A DNA stretch of 11,999 nt from Halobacteriales archaeon (GTDB taxonomy: Archaea; Thermoplasmatota; SW-10-69-26; JACQPN01; JAIVGT01), in contig JAIVGT010000007.1 in the NCBI GenBank assembly GCA_020201485.1, positions 1 through 11,999 on the forward strand. The letters run 5' to 3'. Both the position numbers and the translations under genes were made by a program. Below, piece after piece: positions 6,674 to 11,999 of the stretch (positions within the stretch are counted from its first letter, which is position 1; each line of letters begins with the position of its first letter). A model generated the notes under the pieces. It had not been told where the DNA came from. It ran no database searches and saw nothing but the letters and a program-made list of their open reading frames with translations.

Positions 6674-7441
6674 GTGCGCATCCTCGCACTCGGCCTGCTC
6701 CTGCTCGCGCCCGGCGCGCTCGCCGCGAACGGGCATTTCGACCTCGTGGTCGAGGGCCGCGAGGTCGCGTTCCGCGGCAGCGACGCGAACGCGACGGTCG
6801 TGCGCAACGCGAGCGACGACCTGGCGCTCAGCATCGCGTCCAGCCAGCAGCGCCTCGTCGGGAACGTGACGGTGCGCGGCTGGGACGTCGAACGCGTGGA
6901 GCAGGTCGTGCCCCGGGTCGACGGCGCGTGCTTCGAGAGCTTCGCCGGCCCTGGCGTGGAAGGCGCGCTGCGCGGCGCGAGCGTGGCGAACGTGAGCGGC
7001 ACGCCGGCCGAGGTGCGCATCGTCCTGGCTTTCCCCCGCAGCTTCCGCGGCGCGAGCCTGCTCGAGTTGGCGCGCGACGTGGCGCCGCCCACCGTGGACG
7101 CGGGGCCGGCGCAGAACATCACCGCGACCACGTTCGACGTGCGCGCGGGGACGAGCGAGGACGCGACGGGCAAGCTCGTCGTGCTCGCCGAGGACGGGAG
7201 CGCGGCCGCGCTCGTGCCCACGTTCGTGCGCGCCACCGCGCACGGCTTCCAGGCGCAGCGGCTCAGCCCGGGCGCGCTGTACCGCTGGCACACGGAGTTC
7301 GAGGACTGCGCCGGCAACACGGCGAGCAGCGCCGAGGCCACGCTGCACACCCTGGGCCGCGAGCCGGCGCGCACGCCGTCCCCGGCCGTGCTCGGCCTGC
7401 TCGCGCTGGCGATGGCCGCTGCGCTGCGGCAGCGGGGGTAG
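6674..7441 (+). CDS. Secreted, C-terminally anchored protein with FN3-like domain
   Basis: A 255-residue surface protein with no family I recognise with certainty. The signal peptide is residues 1-18 (RILALGLLLLAPGALA, cleavage before ANG). Residues about 139-227 look like a fibronectin type III or similar Ig-like sandwich (PPTVDAGPAQNITATTFDV ... LSPGALYRWHTEFEDCAGN ... SSAEATLHTL). The C-terminus has a Pro-rich spacer, a hydrophobic segment (236-251) and a short basic tail RQRG. This is the layout of archaeal sorting or membrane-anchor tails, though I see no exact PGF motif. Five N-x-S/T sequons (N39, N45, N64, N106, N148) suggest N-glycosylation outside the cell. C86 and C212 could form a disulfide. 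The GTG at 6674 is the only start giving a signal peptide directly at the N-terminus. It converges on the HTH regulator. Confidence 0.75.
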   Translation: MRILALGLLLLAPGALAANGHFDLVVEGREVAFRGSDANATVVRNASDDLALSIASSQQRLVGNVTVRGWDVERVEQVVPRVDGACFESFAGPGVEGALRGASVANVSGTPAEVRIVLAFPRSFRGASLLELARDVAPPTVDAGPAQNITATTFDVRAGTSEDATGKLVVLAEDGSAAALVPTFVRATAHGFQAQRLSPGALYRWHTEFEDCAGNTASSAEATLHTLGREPARTPSPAVLGLLALAMAAALRQRG

Positions 7442-7442
7442 G

Positions 7443-7484
7443 AAAAAGCGAGGGCGCCGGCCACGGGTGCGGTCGGGCCGGCGC
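7443..7484 (-). terminator. Hairpin plus T5 tract: terminator of the HTH regulator gene
   Basis: GCGCCGGCC (7454-7462) pairs with GGCCGGCGC (7476-7484), a 9-bp GC stem with a 13-nt loop. Read on the minus strand, the stem is followed 6 nt later by TTTTT (7447-7443). It lies 33 bp past the stop of the minus-strand HTH gene, so it fits an intrinsic-style terminator for that gene. The T-tract abuts the stop codon of the converging plus-strand gene. The T-tract is short, and its distance from the stem is longer than in bacterial terminators. Confidence 0.5.
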
Positions 7485-7516
7485 GGGGTGCGGATCGGGG
7501 GGTCGGGGGTGCGGTC
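7465..7516. repeat. Three GGGTGCGG repeats at exact 21-bp spacing
   Basis: GGGTGCGG starts at 7465, 7486 and 7507, each followed by TC, ATC or TCC. The bases between copies are G-rich (GGGG, GGGGGG, GGGGG), so the plus strand also has at least four G3+ runs with loops of about 2-8 nt and could form a G-quadruplex. The block fills the convergent spacer between the surface protein and the HTH gene and overlaps the loop and right arm of the terminator hairpin. Confidence 0.5.
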
Positions 7517-7517
7517 C

Positions 7518-8204
7518 CTACTTCCCGGCGATGAGGTTCTCCAGGGCCTTGCGCTCGATGGCCTTGAGCCGGCGCGCGACGACGCTCTTGCTCAGGCCGA
7601 GGGCGGTGCCCAGCTCGCGCACGCCGACGCGCTTCGGGGCGTCGTAGTAGCCGCGGCTCAGCGCCTCCTTGGCGAGATGCAGGTCCTCGGGGCCGATGGC
7701 GCGCGCGATGGCGTCGCGGTTCTCGTAGTAGCCGACGCGCACGAGCTTGACCTCGTAGCGCGGCTGCAGCTCGCGCTGCAGGATGTCGAAGAAGCGCGTG
7801 AGCGCGTCGTGGTTCTCGTCCGCGATGCGGTAGAGCAGCGTGCCCTTCGCGAACTCCATGCGCAGGATGCAGCGCGGCCCGATGCTGTCCTGGGCCAGGT
7901 GCGGGATGCTCACGTCCTGGCCGGTGGCCGGGCGGCGCCACTTGCTGTAGATGAGCATGCCCGTGCCCCACTGGTCGATGACCGTGCGGTCGATGGTGAA
8001 CTGGTCGCGGCTGGTGTCGACCAAGCCGCGCAGCTCCTCGACCTCGCGCTCCGGTCCCTCGACGAGCAGCATCTCCCACGCGGAGTCGCGCTCGATCTTC
8101 ATGCTCACGACACGGCCGCTCAAACCGGGGTGCTCGATGAGGTACTTGATGAACGGGTTGGCTGCACGGCCGCGCGAGAGCTCGACGACGATCTCCTTCA
8201 GCAT
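7518..8204 (-). CDS. HTH_10 (bacterio-opsin activator-type) transcriptional regulator
   Basis: A 228-residue DNA-binding regulator. The C-terminal domain, residues about 178-226, matches the HTH_10 pattern: ALSRGYYDAPKRVGVRELGTALGLSKSVVARRLKAIERKALENLI, with the typical 'GYYDxP+' turn before the recognition-helix region. The N-terminal ~170 residues form an alpha/beta sensor or dimerisation region of the sort found in Bat-like archaeal proteins, with no recognisable ligand motif. The family regulates transcription in haloarchaea and Thermoplasmatota; the target here is unknown. I chose ATG 8204 because MLKEIVVEL begins a regular strand. A longer frame to 8306 would add 34 low-complexity Pro/Arg/Ala residues and run through the palindrome at 8231-8248. 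That palindrome just upstream suggests autoregulation, and a hairpin/T-tract follows the gene. Confidence 0.85.
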   Translation of the reverse strand: MLKEIVVELSRGRAANPFIKYLIEHPGLSGRVVSMKIERDSAWEMLLVEGPEREVEELRGLVDTSRDQFTIDRTVIDQWGTGMLIYSKWRRPATGQDVSIPHLAQDSIGPRCILRMEFAKGTLLYRIADENHDALTRFFDILQRELQPRYEVKLVRVGYYENRDAIARAIGPEDLHLAKEALSRGYYDAPKRVGVRELGTALGLSKSVVARRLKAIERKALENLIAGK

Positions 8205-8230
8205 GCCTCGTATCCCCTGGATGCCACGTC

Positions 8231-8248
8231 GGTGTGCCTGGGCACACC
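8231..8248. promoter_or_regulatory. 18-bp perfect palindrome, candidate operator of the HTH_10 gene
   Basis: GGTGTGCC-TG-GGCACACC: perfect 8-bp arms with a 2-bp centre. It lies 27-44 nt upstream of the regulator ATG, where the archaeal basal promoter would sit for a leaderless or short-leader mRNA. The tight centre favours a dimer-binding DNA site over an RNA hairpin. No second copy was seen elsewhere in the window. Binding by the adjacent regulator is inference. Confidence 0.5.
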
Positions 8249-8365
8249 TCGCGGCAGCCTCCGGGGGACTGGTTCTCGTCCCGGGGGATGTTGGTTGCCT
8301 TGTCACGGGACGGGGTCACACCCGCGGGACCGGACCGGCAACGGGGGATGGCCGGGGCGGGACCA

Positions 8366-9847
8366 TCACCGCATGCTTGTCCCGTCGGTGACAGCGCTGA
8401 CCAGCACCTGGCCGCGCGCCCGGGCCGTCGCTCCTTCGGGGCCGGTGTCCTGCACGTAGGCCAGGATGGGCTGGCCGTTGGCGCGCAGCGTGACCTCGAA
8501 GAAGTCGCCGCGGCTCCGGTCGCCCGGACCGCATCCGGTGCCGGAGGTGCAGATGCCGCCGAGGTGGATGGGCTGCTCCGTGGTCGCGGCGGTCTTCCAC
8601 ACCGGCTGGTCCTGGTCCGCGGTCGTGCTCTCGGCGAGCGTGACGAACCACTCGTCCGGCAGGCTGTCGCTGGGCAGGGGCAGGGCCCCTTCGTACCAGG
8701 CGAGCGCGACGCGGCCGGGCGCGCCGGCGACGATGGCCGGGAGCAAGGCGGGCACGCCCGGCGGGCTGACCATCGCCGGCTTGCTGAAGGTCGCGCCGTG
8801 GTCCTTGCTCATGCTGAGGTAGACGTGCGGGGTCTCGGCGCTCTTCGCCAGGCCGGGGATGTTGTCCTGCGTCGCGTCCTCGGCCCAGGCCACGTACACC
8901 GTGCCCGCTTCGTCCACCGCGGTCACGGGGAAGATGAAGGTCGTGATGGCCCCGAACGCCTGGTCCACGGGGCTCGTGCTGTTCCGGCTGGCGATGGTCG
9001 TCGCGTTCCACGTCCGGCCGCCGTCGAGGCTGCGCAGGACGAGGAGGGAGCGGCCATCCGTCGGGCTCATCGCGGCGTAGAGGTAGTCGCGCGCCACGTC
9101 CACGGCGAGCGTGCCGTCGATGGGCTCCTCCTCGAGGATGGGCTGGGGCGCGCCCCAGGTCGTGCCGTTGTCGTGCGAGGCGCGGAACATGATGCGGTTC
9201 AGCGAGGGGCCCGAGCCCAGCAGGAACGTCGTCGGGTCGAAGCCGCCCGGGCTGGGCGCGCCGCTGTCGCGCCAGATGGCATAGACCGCCCCGTCCTTGC
9301 CCGTGGCGATCCACTCCCGGTCCGTGCTGTTGCCGTTCGCGAGGTCGAAGGGCTCGCTCCAGTTCAGGCCGTGGTCCAGGCTGCGCTGGTAGGGCACGGT
9401 CGTGTTGTTGCTCCCGAACAGGCCGGCCCAGTGGAGCGTGCCCTGCGCGTCCACGTCGAGCGCGCCGTCGCCGCCGCCGGTGAGCGGGCTGCGCACGCCC
9501 GCGCCTTCCTGCCCCGGCACGCACGTGCCCAGGAAGCGGAAGCCGCACGTGCGGTTGCCCACGGCCTCGAACGTCTTGCCACCGTCCAGGCTGCGCCAGA
9601 GGTGCGTCGCGGTCGTGGTGACGAACACGCGGTCCTGCGCGTCGGCGCGGATGTTCGGCTCCGTCGCGCCGCTCAGCGCGTCGAGGACGATGGGCGCGGC
9701 GAACTTCGGCACCTGCACCTCGGGGCGGGGCAAGTCCGTTGCCGGCAGGTTCGCCGGGCCCTGCTGCTGGAGCGGGGCGGACGGGCTGCCGATGCAGCCG
9801 GCGAGGGTCACGACGACGAGGGCGAGCGCGGCGAGGCCGGGGCGCAT
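8366..9847 (-). CDS. Secreted BNR/Asp-box beta-propeller lipoprotein (sialidase-like fold)
   Basis: A 493-residue lipoprotein. MRPGLAALALVVVTLAGC is a lipoprotein signal with lipobox L-A-G-C18, placing the mature protein on the outer face of the cell membrane. Five Asp-boxes (S-x-D-x-G-x-T-W/F) are visible: SLDGGKTF (86-93), SLDHGLNW (156-163), SHDNGTTW (224-231), SLDGGRTW (273-280) and SKDHGATF (347-354), spaced like blades of a six-bladed sialidase/BNR propeller. I do not see the arginine triad and FRIP motif of true sialidases, so a binding or scaffold role is as likely as glycosidase activity. About eight N-x-S/T sequons suggest heavy glycosylation. I chose ATG 9847 because it starts the signal peptide; the frame extends upstream to 9904 with a non-signal leader. 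It is divergent from the UPF0216-lig pair. Confidence 0.85.
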   Translation of the reverse strand: MRPGLAALALVVVTLAGCIGSPSAPLQQQGPANLPATDLPRPEVQVPKFAAPIVLDALSGATEPNIRADAQDRVFVTTTATHLWRSLDGGKTFEAVGNRTCGFRFLGTCVPGQEGAGVRSPLTGGGDGALDVDAQGTLHWAGLFGSNNTTVPYQRSLDHGLNWSEPFDLANGNSTDREWIATGKDGAVYAIWRDSGAPSPGGFDPTTFLLGSGPSLNRIMFRASHDNGTTWGAPQPILEEEPIDGTLAVDVARDYLYAAMSPTDGRSLLVLRSLDGGRTWNATTIASRNSTSPVDQAFGAITTFIFPVTAVDEAGTVYVAWAEDATQDNIPGLAKSAETPHVYLSMSKDHGATFSKPAMVSPPGVPALLPAIVAGAPGRVALAWYEGALPLPSDSLPDEWFVTLAESTTADQDQPVWKTAATTEQPIHLGGICTSGTGCGPGDRSRGDFFEVTLRANGQPILAYVQDTGPEGATARARGQVLVSAVTDGTSMR

Positions 9848-9935
9848 GCGGCGACCAGGCGAGTCCAGGCCTTGAGCTTTGCCGGAGCAGGCTCTCCGGG
9901 GCAAGGTCCAAGACCCTGCGCCTCCTGGTCACGCC
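9848..9935. promoter_or_regulatory. Divergent promoter region, lipoprotein / UPF0216-lig
   Basis: These 88 bp separate two divergent starts and must hold both promoters unless transcripts start inside genes. There is no clear TATA box; the most AT-rich bit is TTGAGCTTT at 9872-9880. A small inverted repeat CCGGAG / CTCCGG (9882-9887, 9894-9899, 6-nt centre) lies midway. Confidence 0.3.
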
Positions 9936-10346
9936 GTGTTCGGCGACGAGCGGGCCTTCCAGCGCTACCTGCGCATGGAGCTCGGCACCATCCACGCCGG
10001 GCTCGTGTCGCAGCGCCGGCTCCTTGCCGACCTGTTGCGCGAGGCCGAGCCGAAGGCGCAGGCGAAGGAGGGCGAGCACCGCTTCGAGCCACGCGAGCTG
10101 CAGGCGATGGCGGCGAGGCTCGCAGCGGAGATGCGCTACGCCCTCCGCCTGCCCATGCACGTGTACGTGGACACGGAGTCGGGCGACGCGGTGTACGTGA
10201 TGGACCCGCCGAGCATCGAGGCCCTGCGCGCGCTGGGCTATGCCCTGGGCAGACCGGACGAGCGCGGGCGGGCCTGGTTCGGGCGCGCCCGCGGGCTGGC
10301 GATGGTGCGCGACTGGCCGACGTGCGTGCAGCTCGTCTACCTGTGA
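9936..10346 (+). CDS. UPF0216 (DUF61) family archaeal protein
   Basis: A 136-residue protein that I assign to the archaeal UPF0216/DUF61 family, whose function is not established. Supporting pattern: an N-terminal helix FGDERAFQRYLRMELGTIHAGL, then the R-x-L-x-x-LL segment (SQRRLLADLLREAEPKA), the 'HRFEPRELQAMA' segment followed by a helix, and a short beta region LRLPMHVYVD...GDAVYVMD, then 'IEALRALGY'. This order matches what I remember of family members (MEI-x-x-IN, R-x-SLxxLL, x-H-x-F-x-x-xEL, LxLPI). The last ~30 residues (GRPDERGRAWFGRARGL...) extend the usual core. I chose GTG 9936, which begins the protein exactly at the family's N-terminus; an upstream TTG at 9879 would overlap the divergent promoter. 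The stop lies 4 bp before the ligase ATG, so the two are almost certainly co-transcribed and perhaps translationally coupled. Confidence 0.7.
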   Translation: MFGDERAFQRYLRMELGTIHAGLVSQRRLLADLLREAEPKAQAKEGEHRFEPRELQAMAARLAAEMRYALRLPMHVYVDTESGDAVYVMDPPSIEALRALGYALGRPDERGRAWFGRARGLAMVRDWPTCVQLVYL

Positions 10347-10350
10347 GACC

Positions 10351-11988
10351 ATGGCCACGCCGTTCCGGGCGTACGCGGAGGTGTGCGAGGCCCTGCGCGC
10401 CACGCCGAGCAGGCTGGGGAAGGTCCGGCTCGCCGCGCAGTTCCTGCAAGGCCTGACCCCGGAGGAGCGCGCGGCGGGCGCGCGCTTCCTCGCGGCCAAG
10501 GCGCTGCCGGAGACGAGCGCGCGCGGCCTGGACGTGGGCTGGTCCACGATGCGCGCGGCCCTGGGCGGCGCGGCGCAGCGCACGTTGCTGGACGACCCGC
10601 TGACCGTGCGCGCCGTGGACGCGGAGCTCCGGGCGATGAGCGCGGAGCAGGGCAAGGACGCGCGGGGCAAGCGCGAGCGCCGCTTGCGCGCGCTGCTCGG
10701 GCGCGCCGATGCGGAGGAGCGGGCTTGGCTCCTGGCCCTGCTGCACGGCGAACTGCGCACGGGCGCGAGCGACGGCGTCGTGCTCGAAGCGATCGCGAAG
10801 GCGAGCGGGGCGGAGCCGGCGAGCGTGCGGCGCGCCCACTTGTTGCGGGGGGACCTGGGCGAGGTCGCGGCCATCGCGCTGAACGAGGGCCCGGGAGCGC
10901 TCGCCGCTGTCCAGCTGCGCGTGTTCGTCCCCTTGCGGCCGATGCTGGCCGAGGTCGCGGCCGACTTGGCCGAGGGGATGCGCGAGCTGGGCGCGTGCGC
11001 GGTCGAGCCGAAGTACGACGGGGCGCGCATCGCCATCCACAAGCGCGGCGGCGAGGTGCGCGTGTTCTCCCGGCGGCTGACCGATGTGACGGCGAGCGTG
11101 CCGGAGTGCGTGGAGGAAGGGCTGGCGCTGCGCTGCGATGAGGCCGTCGTCGAGGGCGAGGCGGTGGCCTGCGATGCGCAGGGCAAGCCGCTGCCCTTCC
11201 AGGAGCTGATGCGCCGCTTCCGCCGCGTGCACGGCGTGGCCGAGGAGCGCGCGCGCATCCCGCTCACCACCCATCTCTTCGACTGCCTGCACGTGGACGG
11301 CCGCACGCTCCTCGACGAGCCGGCCGAGGCGCGCTGGCGGGAGCTGGCGCGCATCGCCCCGCCCGGCTCGCTCGCGCCCCGCATCCGCACCGCCGACATC
11401 GCGGCCGCGCAGCGCGTGCTCGACGGCGCCCTGGCCGCCGGGCACGAGGGCGTGATGCTGAAGGACCCGCGCAGCAGCTATTCGCCGGGCAAGCGCGGCG
11501 CGTTCTGGCTCAAGGTGAAGCCGGCCGTGACCCTCGACTGCACCATCATCGGCGTGGAGTGGGGCAGCGGGAAGCGCGAGGGCAAGCTGAGCAACTACCA
11601 CCTCGCGGTGCGCGTGCCGGAAGGCGAGGAAGCCTTGCTCGTGCAGCCGGCGAGCGCACCGCGCGGGCCGGTCACGGTGCGCCCCGGCTGGGCGATGGTG
11701 GGCAAGACGTTCAAGGGGCTGACCGACGCCGAGCTGGACGCGATGACGGAGCGGCTGCGCGGCCTGGCCGAGGCGGACGAGGGCTGGGGCTACCGCGTCC
11801 GCCCGGAGGTCGTGGTCGAGACCACGTACAACGAGATCCAGCACAGCCCGCAGTACATGAGCGGCTTCGCGCTGCGCTTCGCCCGCATCACCGCCGTGCG
11901 CGACGACAAAGGACCGGAGGACGCAGACACGCTCGGCGCGGTGCGGAAGCTGTACGAGGCGCAGCTCAAGGGGAAGGTTCCGACGTAG
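10351..11988 (+). CDS. lig: ATP-dependent DNA ligase (archaeal LigI type)
   Basis: A 545-residue enzyme that seals nicks in DNA through a ligase-AMP intermediate, needed for Okazaki fragment joining and excision repair. Domains: alpha-helical DNA-binding domain (about 1-190), nucleotidyltransferase (about 195-395), OB-fold (about 395-540). Motifs: I, EPKYDG with adenylated lysine K221; Ia, VFSRR (238-242); III, VVEGEAV (266-272); IIIa, FDCLHVDG (310-317); IV, EGVMLK (366-371); V, WLKVK (386-390); VI, ARITAVRDDK (511-520). The EIQHSPQY segment (495-502) is typical of archaeal and eukaryotic LigI. All active-site residues are present and the length is normal to slightly short. ATG 10351 follows the UPF0216 stop by 4 bp with no Shine-Dalgarno, so translation probably depends on coupling. 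A canonical N-terminal PCNA-binding motif is not obvious. Eleven bases after the stop the window ends in CCCTTT, perhaps the start of a T-rich terminator. Confidence 0.96.
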   Translation: MATPFRAYAEVCEALRATPSRLGKVRLAAQFLQGLTPEERAAGARFLAAKALPETSARGLDVGWSTMRAALGGAAQRTLLDDPLTVRAVDAELRAMSAEQGKDARGKRERRLRALLGRADAEERAWLLALLHGELRTGASDGVVLEAIAKASGAEPASVRRAHLLRGDLGEVAAIALNEGPGALAAVQLRVFVPLRPMLAEVAADLAEGMRELGACAVEPKYDGARIAIHKRGGEVRVFSRRLTDVTASVPECVEEGLALRCDEAVVEGEAVACDAQGKPLPFQELMRRFRRVHGVAEERARIPLTTHLFDCLHVDGRTLLDEPAEARWRELARIAPPGSLAPRIRTADIAAAQRVLDGALAAGHEGVMLKDPRSSYSPGKRGAFWLKVKPAVTLDCTIIGVEWGSGKREGKLSNYHLAVRVPEGEEALLVQPASAPRGPVTVRPGWAMVGKTFKGLTDAELDAMTERLRGLAEADEGWGYRVRPEVVVETTYNEIQHSPQYMSGFALRFARITAVRDDKGPEDADTLGAVRKLYEAQLKGKVPT

Positions 11989-11999
11989 CCGATCCCTTT

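Noticed and set aside
4904..7348. Long minus-strand frame of 814 codons across the S15 and FN3-like genes
   Set aside because: It is out of frame with S15, which has a signal peptide and full catalytic triad, and its sequence is Arg/Ala/Pro-rich filler.
8205..8306. Longer N-terminus for the HTH regulator
   Set aside because: It would add Pro/Arg/Ala-rich residues with no fold and make the 18-bp palindrome coding; the internal ATG at 8204 begins a regular strand.
1..11999. CRISPR array, insertion sequence, toxin-antitoxin or defence gene set
   Set aside because: No regular repeat-spacer pattern, transposase motif, terminal repeats, or small paired toxin/antitoxin-like frames were seen on either strand.

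Overview
The window reads as a GC-rich (clearly well above 65%) archaeal chromosome segment. The archaeal signs are a family B replicative-type DNA polymerase, a Dpo4/Dbh-like Y-family polymerase with a PCNA-binding tail, an ATP-dependent DNA ligase, a UPF0216 (DUF61) protein, a bacterio-opsin-activator-type HTH regulator, and secreted proteins rich in N-glycosylation sequons. The proteins are Arg-rich rather than strongly acidic, which argues against haloarchaea. A high-GC member of the Thermoplasmatota is my best guess, but this is inference.

Layout. Positions 1-673 hold a possible gene start running off the left edge (minus strand), a small split zinc-ribbon protein (minus) and, divergently, a two-helix membrane peptide (plus). 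Positions 699-4008 hold two DNA polymerases tail to tail: dinB (plus) and polB (minus), with a 7-bp gap. Positions 4009-4400 form the only long gene-free stretch; it carries several perfect inverted repeats, an 11-bp stem-loop just behind the next gene, and an AT-rich patch that may be the polB promoter. Positions 4401-6579 hold a probable minus-strand pair, an S15-type secreted alpha/beta hydrolase followed by a Nudix hydrolase resembling IPP isomerase. Positions 6674-7441 encode a secreted, probably C-terminally anchored protein (plus). It converges on an HTH_10 regulator (7518-8204, minus) across a 76-bp spacer that holds a hairpin/T-tract terminator and three short repeats at exact 21-bp spacing. 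An 18-bp perfect palindrome lies 27 nt upstream of the regulator start. Positions 8366-9847 encode a BNR/Asp-box lipoprotein (minus). Divergent from it is an operon-like pair of UPF0216 and ATP-dependent DNA ligase (9936-11988, plus).

How the genes fit together. DNA synthesis, lesion bypass and nick sealing (polB, dinB, lig) are interleaved with cell-surface proteins and one regulator. Apart from the tightly spaced UPF0216-lig pair, they look like neighbours rather than one pathway. I recognised no CRISPR array, mobile element, tRNA or rRNA. No obviously new multi-gene system is visible. The most unusual items are the non-coding structures at 4009-4400, 7443-7516 and 8231-8248, and the polB active-site variants.
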